Origin: Pseudolabrys taiwanensis
Lineage (GTDB): Bacteria; Pseudomonadota; Alphaproteobacteria; Rhizobiales; Xanthobacteraceae
Assembly: GCF_003367395.1 (NCBI RefSeq)
Contig: NZ_CP031417.1
Span: 1,302,001-1,366,000 of the forward strand
Reading direction: 5' to 3'
DNA length: 64,000 bases
Shown: positions 37,797-49,887 of the stretch, piece after piece
Numbering within the stretch: the first letter of the stretch is position 1
How the letters are laid out: every line of letters starts with the position of its first letter
Program-made: the position numbers and the translations under genes
Notes under the pieces: generated by a model
Database searches by the model: none
What the model was told of the DNA's origin: nothing
What the model saw: the letters and a program-made list of their open reading frames with translations, nothing else

Positions 37797-37998
37797 ATGT
37801 CGAAAAAGGCAGGCGTGGTAATGGGTAGGCCCACGCCCCTCCGGTTAACGGAGGCTCTGTTCCTCGCTTCGCCGCATGCGGCGAGCCTGTCGAACCCCCG
37901 ACGGTCCCCGGCGCAGCTCTGCTGTGCCGCCGGTTCGTCCGCGTGGGTTGTCAGCCGACACACTGCTCCGGGCGGACCTTAACCTCGGAGCCCATTCC
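37797..37998 (+). other. Structured leader upstream of the MFS gene (possible attenuator or riboswitch)
   Basis: About 200 nt that begin at the predicted transcription start. Successive hairpins are visible: GGCGTGG/CCACGCC, CCTCCG/CGGAGG with loop GTTAA, TCGCCGC/GCGGCGA, and GGCGCAGC/GCTGTGCC-like arms. A 61-codon frame (ATG at the 5' end, TAA at 37980) also spans it, with no ribosome site and low-complexity content, so it may be a leader peptide or chance. I could not match it to a known riboswitch class. Confidence 0.45.
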
Positions 37999-39216
37999 AT
38001 GGTCGACATCAGTGTCGAAAATCCAGACGCACCGCGCCGCGGTTCGGTCGCAGTCATCGCCGTTACACTGTTCCTGAACGTCACCGGCTTCACGTTGATT
38101 TTGCCGGTGATCCCGTTTCTCGTCGGCCGCTATGTGCCGCCCGACCGTGTCGGACTTTACGTCGGATTGATCGTCTCCGTCTTCGCCCTGTGCGCGTTCG
38201 CCGCCGCCCCGGTTCTTGGCGCGTTGAGCGACCGTTTCGGACGACGGCCTGTTCTTCTCCTGTCGCTGATCGGCTCCGCCATCGGCTACGTCATCTTCGG
38301 CATGGGCGGCGCGCTTTGGGTGCTGTTTCTTGGCCGCATCGTCGACGGCCTGACGGCCGGCAATATCAGCACCATCTTCGCCTATATTGCCGACACGCAT
38401 GCGCCCGCCGAGCGCGGCCGCATCTACGGCCTGCTCGGCGCGGTCGCGGGCTTCGGCTTCATGTTCGGACCGGTGGCCGGCGGATTCTTAGGGGCGCTGT
38501 CGCCGACGATGCCGTTGTTCGTCGCGGCTGCGATCACGGTCCTGTGCGCGTTTTGGGTTTACATCGCTTTGCCGGAGAGCGTTGCCCGCGACAAACCGCC
38601 GGGGCCTTGGCAATGGCGGCAGTTGAACCCTCTCGGCCAACTCGCCGGCGTTCTGCGCTACGCGAACTTGCGCGTGCCTTTCTTCGCCGCGTTCTGCTTC
38701 TTCTTTGCGGGCGCCATGCTTCAGAGCAATCTGTCCGTCTATCTCAAAGACGTCCTGCAATTCGGAACGACAAGTATCGGCTGGACGCTCTTCGGCGTCG
38801 GCGTCATGGACATCGTGAGCCAGGGGCTGCTCACACGGGTGCTGCTGCCACGCCTCGGATCGCGCATGCTGACGCGCCTCGGCCTCGCCATCAACGCCGT
38901 CGGCTTTGCGATGATCGCCAGCCTCGTCTTCGTCCCCAGGATCGAGTTTCTGGCCGCATCCATCTTCGTGTTCACCCTGGGCGACGGCCTGTTTCAACCG
39001 GCGATGAGCGAAATCATCGCCAATGCTGCGCCGCCTGACGCTCAAGGACGCGTCCAAGGCGCCAATCAAGCGCAGCAGTCGCTCGCGCGGATGCTCGGGC
39101 CGCTGGCCCCTGCGATCCTGTCGCCCATGAGCATCAGCGCGCCGTATTGGGTGGGTGGTGCGGTGGCGATCGTGGGCATGGCCGCGCTGTGGATCCGGCA
39201 AAAGGCCACGAGGTAA
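37999..39216 (+). CDS. MFS transporter, TetA-like drug efflux type
   Basis: 405 residues, twelve helices. The motif between TM2 and TM3 is LGALSDRFGRRPVLL (MFS motif A). TM4-5 has FLGRIVDGLTAGNISTIFAYIAD and TM5 has GLLGAVAGFGFMFGPVAGG (antiporter motif C), as in TetA. It is probably a proton-driven exporter of a drug-like compound. The start is behind CGGAG. Regulation may run through the long leader, since no repressor gene is adjacent except TetR, whose stop is 300 bp upstream on the same strand. Confidence 0.92.
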   Translation: MVDISVENPDAPRRGSVAVIAVTLFLNVTGFTLILPVIPFLVGRYVPPDRVGLYVGLIVSVFALCAFAAAPVLGALSDRFGRRPVLLLSLIGSAIGYVIFGMGGALWVLFLGRIVDGLTAGNISTIFAYIADTHAPAERGRIYGLLGAVAGFGFMFGPVAGGFLGALSPTMPLFVAAAITVLCAFWVYIALPESVARDKPPGPWQWRQLNPLGQLAGVLRYANLRVPFFAAFCFFFAGAMLQSNLSVYLKDVLQFGTTSIGWTLFGVGVMDIVSQGLLTRVLLPRLGSRMLTRLGLAINAVGFAMIASLVFVPRIEFLAASIFVFTLGDGLFQPAMSEIIANAAPPDAQGRVQGANQAQQSLARMLGPLAPAILSPMSISAPYWVGGAVAIVGMAALWIRQKATR

Positions 39217-39287
39217 GGCAAACCAAGTCGCGGCGCACAAGGCAGCCGACACCACGACAGGCCGGCGTCATCGGCGCTTCAGGCCGA

Positions 39288-39363
39288 TGGTGGGCGATGA
39301 CGGACTCGAACCGCCGACATCCTCCGTGTAAAGGAGGCGCTCTACCAACTGAGCTAATCGCCC
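39288..39363 (-). tRNA. tRNA-Val (TAC)
   Basis: Cloverleaf: acceptor GGGCGAT / ATCGCCC, A73 and encoded CCA, D arm TAGCTCAGTTGGTAGAGC, anticodon stem CCTCC/GGAGG with loop TTTACAC (TAC), T loop GTTCGAGTC. 76 nt. It lies between lon and the MFS gene. Confidence 0.97.
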
Positions 39364-39411
39364 ATCGACACGCCAATAGCGCCTGACCGGCCTCGGGCGC
39401 AATCCCTAAAG

Positions 39412-39439
39412 AAAAACGGCGCCTTGCGGCGCCGTTTTT
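39412..39439. terminator. Bidirectional terminator after lon
   Basis: A perfect inverted repeat AAAAACGGCGCC / GGCGCCGTTTTT with a 4-base loop. On the - strand it gives a strong hairpin plus T tract 20 bp after the lon stop. It is symmetrical, so it works both ways. Confidence 0.9.
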
Positions 39440-39459
39440 GTCTTCAATGTCGGCCTGGA

Positions 39460-41886
<2,427 letters not shown>

Positions 41887-42067
41887 GGCCTTGATCCTTG
41901 TTGTTGTGCCCCCGTCGTGAGCGGCCCACAGCGTGGCCCCGCCAGACGGTGCCGGAAAGTCCGGGTAAGGCGGCGAAGGGCCAACTGGCTGCCCGTCGCG
42001 CTTTCGCGGGTGCGAAACCTCACCCGATCGGAACTATGAATCGTACGCCAGTTCTTTTCGGATACAA

Positions 42068-42096
42068 TACGTATGCCGACCACTCGGGGTCCGCAA
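42068..42096 (-). promoter_or_regulatory. Candidate lon promoter
   Basis: On the - strand, TTGCGG, 17 bp, TACGTA (followed by T). It would start transcription about 170 bp upstream of lon. The match is partial. Confidence 0.35.
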
Positions 42097-42156
42097 GTCA
42101 GCGAAATTTGCGCCGAGTCTGTCCGATTCTTGTCCGATCGTATCGCGCAAAGCACG

Positions 42157-42196
42157 AGACGGCGGGTTTTCCCCGGCATACGGGAACCCGCCGTCT
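42157..42196. terminator. Hairpin after clpX
   Basis: Arms AGACGGCGGGTT / AACCCGCCGTCT, with further CCCG/CGGG pairing inside, 15 bp past the clpX stop on the - strand. No T tract follows, so it may be a weak terminator or an mRNA 3' stabiliser. Confidence 0.5.
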
Positions 42197-42211
42197 GAAG
42201 GCTTTCGGGCG

Positions 42212-43489
42212 TCAGGCGCTGGCGCTGCCTGGTTCCGCCGTCCGGTCGCTGCGGTCGGCATAGATGTAGAGCGGACGCGCGGTCCCCTCGACCACTTCCT
42301 TGGAGATGACCACCTCTTCCACGCCCTCGAGGCTCGGGAGGTCGAACATGGTGTCAAGCAGGATGCCCTCCATGATGGAGCGCAGGCCGCGTGCACCGGT
42401 CTTGCGTTCGATCGCCTTGCGGGCGATGGCGCCAAGCGCCTCTTCCGCGAGCGTGAGATCGATCGACTCCATTTCGAACAGACGCTGATACTGCTTCACC
42501 AGCGCGTTCTTCGGCTCGACCAGAATCTTCTTGAGCGACGTCTCGTCGAGATCCTCGAGCGTGGCGACCACCGGCAAGCGGCCGACGAACTCAGGGATCA
42601 GACCGTACTTCAGAAGATCCTCGGGCTCGACCTCGCGGAAGATTTCGCCCTGTCGGCGATCTTCCGGCGCCGAGACCCTGGCGGCAAAGCCGATTGAGGT
42701 CGATTTGCCGCGCGCCGAGATGATCTTGTCGAGGCCGGCAAAAGCGCCACCGCAGATGAAGAGGATGTTGGTCGTGTCGACCTGCAGGAACTCCTGCTGG
42801 GGATGCTTGCGACCGCCCTGCGGCGGCACCGACGCAACGGTGCCTTCCATGATCTTCAGGAGCGCCTGCTGCACGCCCTCGCCCGACACATCGCGCGTGA
42901 TCGACGGATTGTCGGATTTGCGCGAGATCTTGTCGATTTCGTCGATGTAGACGATGCCGCGCTGCGCGCGCTCGACGTTGTAGTCGGCCGCCTGCAGCAG
43001 CTTGAGGATGATGTTCTCCACATCCTCGCCGACATAGCCGGCTTCGGTGAGCGTGGTCGCATCGGCCATCGTGAACGGCACGTCGAGGATGCGCGCGAGC
43101 GTCTGCGCGAGCAACGTCTTGCCCGATCCGGTCGGCCCGATCAGCAGGATGTTCGACTTCGCGAGTTCGACGTCGTTGTGCTTGGCCTGATGGTTGAGGC
43201 GCTTGTAGTGATTGTGAACCGCGACCGAGAGCACCTTCTTGGCGTGGTCCTGACCGATGACGTAGTCGTCGAGAACCTTGCGGATCTCCTTCGGGGTCGG
43301 GATACCGTCGCGCGACTTCACGAGCGAGGATTTGTTCTCCTCGCGAATGATGTCCATGCAGAGTTCAACACACTCGTCGCAGATGAAGACTGTCGGCCCA
43401 GCAATGAGCTTACGCACCTCATGCTGGCTCTTGCCGCAGAACGAGCAATAGAGAGTGTTCTTGGAGTCGCTACCGCCAACTTTGCTCAT
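42212..43489 (-). CDS. clpX: ATP-dependent Clp protease ATP-binding subunit ClpX
   Basis: 425 residues from [10 protein letters not shown], with GGAGA upstream. The zinc-binding domain has Cys15, Cys18, Cys37 and Cys40 ([18 protein letters not shown]). The AAA+ module has [26 protein letters not shown] and [12 protein letters not shown] (IGF-type ClpP-docking region [11 protein letters not shown] lies before it). It unfolds substrates and feeds ClpP. Order tig-clpP-clpX-lon is conserved. Confidence 0.98.
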   Translation of the reverse strand: MSKVGGSDSKNTLYCSFCGKSQHEVRKLIAGPTVFICDECVELCMDIIREENKSSLVKSRDGIPTPKEIRKVLDDYVIGQDHAKKVLSVAVHNHYKRLNHQAKHNDVELAKSNILLIGPTGSGKTLLAQTLARILDVPFTMADATTLTEAGYVGEDVENIILKLLQAADYNVERAQRGIVYIDEIDKISRKSDNPSITRDVSGEGVQQALLKIMEGTVASVPPQGGRKHPQQEFLQVDTTNILFICGGAFAGLDKIISARGKSTSIGFAARVSAPEDRRQGEIFREVEPEDLLKYGLIPEFVGRLPVVATLEDLDETSLKKILVEPKNALVKQYQRLFEMESIDLTLAEEALGAIARKAIERKTGARGLRSIMEGILLDTMFDLPSLEGVEEVVISKEVVEGTARPLYIYADRSDRTAEPGSASA

Positions 43490-43782
43490 TCCATTCTCCG
43501 TCACACGCGCTCGTCAGCTGCTTTGGTAGCGGGCTAAAAGTTACCTACACCTCTACGCCACGAGCGAAGCAAATTTCGCGCCGGAACTCCGACACGGCGG
43601 CCCAGGTACCTGGACGGGCCCGCACGCCCAATCCCCCAACCCTAAGCGAAGCATGCTAACGACGTGATAATCAAGAATCGATTAACGATAACGTCGCATT
43701 TCAGCGTGCAAAAGCGGTATTGCCGAGGCAACGAAGGCGATTTTCGCACCTTCGCCGCCTGACGGGAACCGTCCGAGACCCC
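43490..43782. other. clpP-clpX intergenic region
   Basis: 293 bp between clpP and clpX, both on the - strand. The part near 43655-43720 is AT-richer (TAACGACGTGATAATCAAG, ATTAACGATAACG) and is the likely place for a clpX promoter, but I could not fix -35/-10 boxes. No coding frame stands out. Confidence 0.45.
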
Positions 43783-44415
43783 TCAGACGGACTTGCCCAT
43801 CATCTCTTCCGGCCGCTTGTCGATCACTTTATCGACCAGTCCGAAGTCCCGAGCCGCCTCGGCCGTGAGAAAATAATCACGCTCGAGCGCGTCTTCGATC
43901 TTCTTCAGCGACTGTCCGGTGTGGTGGACATAGATCTCGTTCAGCCGCTTCTTCAGGTTCAGAATTTCCTGCGCGTGCAGCATGATGTCGGTCGCCTGGC
44001 CCTGGAAGCCGCCGGACGGCTGGTGCACCATGATACGTGCGTTCGGCAAGGCAAAGCGCATGTCCTTGGCGCCGGCCGCGAGCAACAGCGAGCCCATCGA
44101 AGCGGCCTGACCGATGCACAGCGTCGACACGACCGGACGAATGAATTGCATGGTGTCGTAGATCGCCATGCCCGACGTCACCACCCCGCCGGGCGAGTTG
44201 ATGTACATCGAAATTTCCTTCTTGGGGTTCTCAGCTTCCAGGAAGAGAAGCTGCGCCACCACCAAGGTCGACATGCCATCTTCGATCGGTCCGGTGATGA
44301 AGATGATGCGTTCCTTCAGGAGCCGCGAAAAAATGTCGTAGGCGCGCTCGCCCCGGTTGGTCTGCTCGACCACCATGGGGACGAGGTTCATATAAGTTTC
44401 GACGGGGTCTTTCAT
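43783..44415 (-). CDS. clpP: ATP-dependent Clp protease proteolytic subunit ClpP
   Basis: 210 residues. Catalytic Ser106 lies in [11 protein letters not shown], His131 in [11 protein letters not shown], and the Asp in the [20 protein letters not shown] region (in parts). N-terminal [23 protein letters not shown] is the usual start of the mature protein. It forms the tetradecameric serine protease with ClpX. It lies 107 bp after tig. Confidence 0.98.
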   Translation of the reverse strand: MKDPVETYMNLVPMVVEQTNRGERAYDIFSRLLKERIIFITGPIEDGMSTLVVAQLLFLEAENPKKEISMYINSPGGVVTSGMAIYDTMQFIRPVVSTLCIGQAASMGSLLLAAGAKDMRFALPNARIMVHQPSGGFQGQATDIMLHAQEILNLKKRLNEIYVHHTGQSLKKIEDALERDYFLTAEAARDFGLVDKVIDKRPEEMMGKSV

Positions 44416-44522
44416 ACCGGCTCCTTAGACGCGAATCACGGAAGGCTAGAACGAGCTTAGCCTTCCGGCCGCGCGGCGATGATCTATTTGCGCCCCTGCC
44501 TTACCGCAAGGTGTACGCCCCC

Positions 44523-45878
44523 TTAAGCGGCAGCCGCCTCGTCTTCCTTGTAAAGCTCCTCGCGCGACACCTTGTTTTCGGTGACGCTGGCGAGCTCCAG
44601 CAGGAAGTCGACCACCTTCTCCTCGAAAATCGGCGCCCGCAAACCGGCGACGGCTTCCGGGGTCTTGCGGAAATATTCGTAGACGCGCTGCTCCTGACCC
44701 GGGAATTGACGCACGCGCTCCATCACGGCGCGGTTCAATTCCTCGTCAGTGACGGTGATATTGTTCTTCTCGCCGATCTCCGCAAGAACGAGACCCAGGC
44801 GCACGCGGCGCTCGGCAATGGCCTGATACTCGGCCTTGGCCTTCTCTTCGGTGGTGTTCTCGTCTTCGAACGTCTTCTTCTCGGTCTCCATCTCCTGGAG
44901 CACGGACTTCCAGACGCGGTTGAACTCCTCCTCCACCAGCGACGGCGGCGGATCGAACTTGTGCATCTTGTCGAGCTGGTCGAGCAGCCCGCGCTTGAGC
45001 TTCTGCCGGCTCATGCCGCTGTGCTCGCGCCCGAGGCTTTCCTTGACCACTTCGCGCAGCTTGGCGATCGATTCGAGGCCGAGCGTCTTGGCGAAATCGT
45101 CGTTGAGCTCGACCGCACCGGGGGTCTCGATCGCCTTGGCAGTGACGACGAACTCGGCGTCCTTACCGGCAAGGTGCTCGGCCTGATAGTGCTCGGGGAA
45201 TTTGACCTTGAGCGTGCGCGTCTCGCCATTGGCGATGCCGACAAGCCCTTCCTCGAAGCCCGGGATGAAGGTGTTGGAGCCGATCAGCACCGGCGCCTCG
45301 TCCGACGTGCCGCCTTCGAAGGCCTCGCCGTTGATCGAGCCGGCGTAGGAGATCACCACGCGGTCGCCCTGCGCGGCCTTCTCGCCTTCCGCCTTCGGCG
45401 CGAACGGCCTGTTCTGATCGACGATGCGCTGCAGAGCGGTATCGACTTCTTCGTCGGTGACGTCGCTGGTCAGCTTGGTGAGCTTGATGGTCTTGAAATC
45501 GCCGAGCGTGATCGGCGGCACGATTTCGATCGCCATCGTGTAGTCGAGGTCGCTCTTGCCATCGATCAGGCTCTGAACGGCGCCCTCTTCCGTCGGCAAT
45601 GTCACCTTCGGGTCGGCAGCGAGCTTGTAGCCGCGCTCGGACACGATCTGGTTGTTGGCCTCGCGGACGGCGTTCTCGATCACCTCGGCCATGGTGGCGC
45701 GGCCGTAGAGGCGCTTGAGGTGAGACACCGGCACCTTGCCCGGACGGAAGCCGGGAATCTGGACGCGCGCTTTCAGCTCATCCAACCGGGCGTTGACCTT
45801 TGCGTCGAGCTCGGAGGCCGGAACGACCACCTTGTATTCGCGCTTGAGACCGTCGGAGAGCGTTTCGGTAACCTGCAT
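44523..45878 (-). CDS. tig: Trigger factor
   Basis: 451 residues from MQVTETLSDGLKREY; a GTG eight codons upstream is a less likely start. The ribosome-binding domain has the signature GFRPGKVP. The FKBP-type prolyl isomerase domain (about 165-245) has GDRVVISYAGSINGEAFEGG and IPGFEEGLVG. A helical C-terminal chaperone domain follows. It is a ribosome-bound chaperone for nascent chains. Confidence 0.97.
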   Translation of the reverse strand: MQVTETLSDGLKREYKVVVPASELDAKVNARLDELKARVQIPGFRPGKVPVSHLKRLYGRATMAEVIENAVREANNQIVSERGYKLAADPKVTLPTEEGAVQSLIDGKSDLDYTMAIEIVPPITLGDFKTIKLTKLTSDVTDEEVDTALQRIVDQNRPFAPKAEGEKAAQGDRVVISYAGSINGEAFEGGTSDEAPVLIGSNTFIPGFEEGLVGIANGETRTLKVKFPEHYQAEHLAGKDAEFVVTAKAIETPGAVELNDDFAKTLGLESIAKLREVVKESLGREHSGMSRQKLKRGLLDQLDKMHKFDPPPSLVEEEFNRVWKSVLQEMETEKKTFEDENTTEEKAKAEYQAIAERRVRLGLVLAEIGEKNNITVTDEELNRAVMERVRQFPGQEQRVYEYFRKTPEAVAGLRAPIFEEKVVDFLLELASVTENKVSREELYKEDEAAAA

Positions 45879-45994
45879 GACCACACTTTTCTCTGCTTGC
45901 ACTCGCGTCGCATCGGCTCACCATTAAGCCGCACGCGCCACTCGTGTCGGAATACGGGACCAACGCCCGCGAACGTCATTACGAGCCCTTGGCC

Positions 45995-46079
45995 TGGTGC
46001 GGGCGGAGGGGCTCGAACCCCCACGTCTTGCGACACGGGAACCTAAATCCCGCGCGTCTACCAATTCCGCCACGCCCGC
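45995..46079 (-). tRNA. tRNA-Leu (TAG)
   Basis: 85 nt with a long variable arm (GTTCCCGTGTCGCAAGACGT region). Acceptor GCGGGCG / CGCCCGC, A73 and encoded CCA, D arm GTGGCGGAATTGGTAGACGC, anticodon stem GCGGGA/TCCCGT with loop TTTAGGT (TAG), T arm GGGGTTCGAGCCCC. Confidence 0.97.
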
Positions 46080-46236
46080 AAAGGGCACCGCAGGAAAACA
46101 TCCTGCGCCGCAATCGGCAGGGCTTAACGCGCCGATACCCGACAAGGCAAGCCGCAGCGGCCGCCTCGAACGAGCGGCGCGGCTTATATCATGGAGGGTT
46201 CGGCCTGCAGCAAAAATTTGGGGTCTTTTCGCCGCG

Positions 46237-47763
46237 TCACAAGGTTTTGCGCGGACCGGGGGACGCGGCCCCGAGGGCGGCGAACAGCCGCCGGTAAACG
46301 GCCGGTAACGCGTCCGGCAGGTCTTCGGAAATCAGCCCCGGACCGAACGCGGCCGCCGCCTCGCCATGCAGCCAGACGGCCGCGCTGGCGGCCTCGAAAG
46401 CCGGCATGTGCTGGGCGAGCAGCCCGGCAATCATCCCCGCCAGGACGTCGCCGGCGCCGGCCGTCGCCAGATAAGGCGGCGCGTTGTCGGCGATGGACGT
46501 GCGCCCATCCGGCGCGGCGACCACCGTGTCGGCGCCCTTGAACAAGACAACAGCGCCACTCAGGCGCGCCGCCGCACGCGCTTGATCAAGTTTACCTATA
46601 ACTTTCAGATTTTTCTTTATCTCTTTAAATAACCTATCAAATTCACCGCTATGTGGCGTCAGGATGACGGCTCGCCCGGCGCGCTTGCCGATGGCCGAAA
46701 ACAGGTCGTCGGCACTGTCGGCGAAGCTGGTGAGCGCGTCGGCGTCCAGCACCACCGCCGCCTCGCTCGCCAGCGCGGCCAGCACCTGCGCCCGCATCGG
46801 CGCCCCGACGCCCCCGCCCGGGCCAAGCACCATGGCGTTGTGCCGCGTGTCGGACAGGAAGCCCCTAAGCTCCTCGGCGCCGTCGACCGGGCGGACCATG
46901 ATGGCGAGGTTCGCGGCCGCCTGCACCGCCAGGGCCTCGCGCGGCGTGGCAAGGGTCGCAAGCCCCGCCCCCGCCCGCAGCGCCCCGCGGGCGGCAAGAC
47001 GCGCCGCCCCGCCGAACGAGAGACCGCCCGATACGACCACGGCGTGGCCACGGCCATATTTGTGTCCCTCCGGCTTCGGCACCGGAAAGACGCCAGACCA
47101 TAGTGCCGGGCGATTCAGGAAGGCGCGCGGCTTGATCTCGGCCAGAACATCCGCGGGAATGCCGATGTCGGCGACGGTCAGGTCGCCGCAGTGCAGCCGC
47201 CCCGGCAGCAGCACATGGCCGGGCTTGAGCCGGAAGAAGGTCACCGTGTGTACGGCTTCGACGGCGGCGCCCATGACCGTGCCGGTGGTGCCGTTGATGC
47301 CGCTCGGCAGATCGACGGCGACAACCGGCGCGCCGGACGCATTCATGGCTTCGATCATGGCGCGCGGCAGGCCTTCGACGGGACGGTCGAGCCCGGCCCC
47401 GAACAGCGCGTCGACTATGACGCCGGGCGTGTTGCCGAGGCGCTCGGGCGTCGCCGCCTCGACGGGCCCCTGCCACCGCCCGGCCGCGGCGGCGGCGTCG
47501 CCCTTCAGCTTGCCCCGATCACCGACCAGCAGCAGCCGCACGGCGTGGCCACGCGACTGGAGAAGACGCGCCGCCACGAAACCGTCGCCGCCGTTATTGC
47601 CAGTCCCCGCGACGACCGTGACCGGCCGTCCCTGCAGCATCGCCACCACCCGATCGGCGACGGCGAGGCCCGCGCTCTCCATCAAATCCGCGCCGGCTGC
47701 TCCGCGCGCACCAGCCAACCGATCCGCCTCGCCCATCTCCACTGTGGTCAGAAGCTCAATCAT
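46237..47763 (-). CDS. nnr: Bifunctional NAD(P)H-hydrate epimerase / ADP-dependent dehydratase
   Basis: 508 residues: N-terminal YjeF epimerase domain (1-215: VVAGTGNNGGDGFVAARLL, DALFGAGLDRP, VAVDLPSGINGTTG) and C-terminal ribokinase-like dehydratase domain (GHAVVVSGGLSFGGAARLAA, in parts; LTPHSGEFDRLF; LATAGAGDVLAGMIAGLLAQ). It repairs hydrated NADH/NADPH. Order nnr-glnB-glnA is known in alphaproteobacteria, though here nnr is divergent from glnB. Oddity: codons for GEFDRLFKEIKKNLKVIG are strikingly AT-rich (TTA, ATA, AAA, AGG), about a quarter GC over 67 bp, in an otherwise very GC-rich gene. The length is normal there. Confidence 0.94.
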   Translation of the reverse strand: MIELLTTVEMGEADRLAGARGAAGADLMESAGLAVADRVVAMLQGRPVTVVAGTGNNGGDGFVAARLLQSRGHAVRLLLVGDRGKLKGDAAAAAGRWQGPVEAATPERLGNTPGVIVDALFGAGLDRPVEGLPRAMIEAMNASGAPVVAVDLPSGINGTTGTVMGAAVEAVHTVTFFRLKPGHVLLPGRLHCGDLTVADIGIPADVLAEIKPRAFLNRPALWSGVFPVPKPEGHKYGRGHAVVVSGGLSFGGAARLAARGALRAGAGLATLATPREALAVQAAANLAIMVRPVDGAEELRGFLSDTRHNAMVLGPGGGVGAPMRAQVLAALASEAAVVLDADALTSFADSADDLFSAIGKRAGRAVILTPHSGEFDRLFKEIKKNLKVIGKLDQARAAARLSGAVVLFKGADTVVAAPDGRTSIADNAPPYLATAGAGDVLAGMIAGLLAQHMPAFEAASAAVWLHGEAAAAFGPGLISEDLPDALPAVYRRLFAALGAASPGPRKTL

Positions 47764-47853
47764 GGAGCGAGCCTAACGCCCGGATTGAAAAGGAACAATT
47801 TCAATCGAAGCCACTCCATGCATACGCATGCCTAAACATGCGCCGATTGGACG

Positions 47854-47888
47854 GTCTATTTAATAGGCAAACAGCCTATTAAATAGAC
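47854..47888. promoter_or_regulatory. 35-bp perfect palindrome between nnr and glnB
   Basis: Arms GTCTATTTAATAGGC / GCCTATTAAATAGAC (15 bp, no mismatch) around AAACA. It is AT-rich at its core and has no T tract. Placed between two divergent genes, 91 bp from nnr and 85 bp upstream of the sigma-54 promoter, it fits a dimer-binding operator better than a terminator. The regulator is unknown; it is not an NtrC consensus. Confidence 0.55.
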
Positions 47889-47950
47889 GCGACACGACTT
47901 CGGGAACGCATACCACCCTACCAAACTGGCTCAACCTATTGATCCCGTGA

Positions 47951-48382
<432 letters not shown>

Positions 48383-48441
48383 CGGCCGCTTCGTTTTTCA
48401 GCTAACCGCTAGCCATCCGTAAAAAGGGGGATGCAAAGCCC

Positions 48442-49851
48442 ATGACGACAGCCAAAGAAGTCATGAAGATGATCAAGGATGACGACGTGAAGTACGTCGA
48501 CTTCCGCTTCACCGATCCGCGTGGCAAGTGGCAGCACGTCACCTTCGACGTCACCATGATCGAGGAAGACACCTTCGCCGAAGGCATCATGTTCGACGGT
48601 TCCTCGATCGCCGGCTGGAAGGCGATCAACGAATCCGACATGTGCCTGATGCCCGACCCCGCTTCGGCTTGCATCGATCCGTTCTTCGCGGAAACGACGC
48701 TCGTTCTGGTGTGCGACGTGCTCGAGCCGACCACGGGCGAACCCTACAACCGCGATCCGCGCGGCATGGCCAAGAAGGCGGAAGCGCTGGTCAAGTCGAT
48801 GGGCATCGGCGACGTGATCTATTTCGGACCGGAAGCCGAGTTCTTCGTGTTCGACGACGTCAAGTACAAGGCCGATCCCTACAATACCGGCTTCAAGCTC
48901 GACTCCATCGAGCTGCCGACCAATTCGGATACCGATTACGAGGGCGGCAATCTCGGCCACCGCATCGGCATCAAGAAGGGCTACTTCCCCGTCCCGCCGC
49001 AGGATTCGGCGCAGGACATGCGTTCGGAAATGCTCGCGGCCATGGCGAAGATGGGCGCCAAGGTTGAAAAGCATCACCACGAAGTGGCCTCGGCCCAGCA
49101 CGAGCTCGGCCTCAAGTTCTCGCCGCTCACCGTGATGGCCGACCAGCTGCAGATCTATAAGTACTGCATCCAGCAGGTCGCCCAGATCTACGGCAAGACC
49201 GCGACCTTCATGCCGAAGCCGGTTTATGGCGACAACGGCTCGGGCATGCACTGCCACCAGTCGATCTGGAAGGACGGCAAGCCGATTTTCGCCGGCGACA
49301 AGTATGCCGGCCTCTCGGACATCTGCCTCTCCTACATCGCGGGCGTCATCAAGCACGCCAAGGCCATCAACGCCTTCACCAATCCGACCACCAACTCCTA
49401 CAAGCGTCTGGTGCCGGGGTTCGAGGCGCCGGTGCTGCTCGCTTATTCGGCGCGCAACCGTTCGGCCTCATGCCGCATCCCCTACACCGAGAGCCCGAAG
49501 GCCAAGCGCGTCGAGGTCCGCTTCCCCGACCCGCTCGCCAACCCGTATCTCGGCTTCGCGGCGCTGCTGATGGCCGGCCTCGACGGCGTCAAGAACAAGC
49601 TCCACCCCGGCGAAGCGATGGACAAGGATCTCTACGACCTGCCGCCCGCCGAGCTGAAGCAGATCCCGACCGTCTGCGGCAGCTTGCGTGAAGCGCTCGA
49701 GAGCCTCGACAAGGACCGCGAGTTCCTCAAGGCCGGCGGCGTGTTCGACGACGACTTCATCGACAGCTACATCGAGCTGAAGATGACCGAAGTCATTCGC
49801 TTCGAGCACACTCCGCATCCGGTCGAGTTCGAGATGTATTACTCGGCTTAA
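48442..49851 (+). CDS. glnA: Glutamine synthetase type I
   Basis: 469 residues, full-length GSI-beta. Motifs: [18 protein letters not shown] (in parts), [16 protein letters not shown]-type [32 protein letters not shown] and [12 protein letters not shown]. The adenylylation Tyr398 lies in [13 protein letters not shown], so control by GlnE is expected. It forms glutamine from glutamate, ammonia and ATP. It is cotranscribed with glnB and is followed by a strong terminator. Confidence 0.98.
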   Translation: MTTAKEVMKMIKDDDVKYVDFRFTDPRGKWQHVTFDVTMIEEDTFAEGIMFDGSSIAGWKAINESDMCLMPDPASACIDPFFAETTLVLVCDVLEPTTGEPYNRDPRGMAKKAEALVKSMGIGDVIYFGPEAEFFVFDDVKYKADPYNTGFKLDSIELPTNSDTDYEGGNLGHRIGIKKGYFPVPPQDSAQDMRSEMLAAMAKMGAKVEKHHHEVASAQHELGLKFSPLTVMADQLQIYKYCIQQVAQIYGKTATFMPKPVYGDNGSGMHCHQSIWKDGKPIFAGDKYAGLSDICLSYIAGVIKHAKAINAFTNPTTNSYKRLVPGFEAPVLLAYSARNRSASCRIPYTESPKAKRVEVRFPDPLANPYLGFAALLMAGLDGVKNKLHPGEAMDKDLYDLPPAELKQIPTVCGSLREALESLDKDREFLKAGGVFDDDFIDSYIELKMTEVIRFEHTPHPVEFEMYYSA

Positions 49852-49887
49852 GGTTCCTCCAAACCTTCGCTCCCAAGCGAGGTCTAC

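Larger units (their letters stand above)
41887..42211. other. clpX-lon intergenic region
   Basis: 325 bp with no credible gene. It contains a 10-bp hairpin just after the clpX stop, a sigma-70-like promoter candidate for lon, and a GC-rich untranslated stretch ahead of lon. I did not find a clear heat-shock (RpoH) promoter. Confidence 0.5.

Noticed and set aside
37797..37982. 61-codon frame in the MFS leader as a real gene
   Set aside because: No Shine-Dalgarno, start codon at the predicted transcript end, and low-complexity sequence over hairpins. Kept only as a possible leader peptide.
37797..37998. Manganese (yybP-ykoY), guanidine or ZTP riboswitch in the MFS leader
   Set aside because: The conserved words I know for these classes (such as GGGGAGUAGC for the manganese switch) are not present.
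39288..39363. tRNA-Val as the attachment site of an integrated island to its left
   Set aside because: No integrase gene and no repeat of the tRNA 3' end were seen near 28.5 kb or elsewhere in the block.
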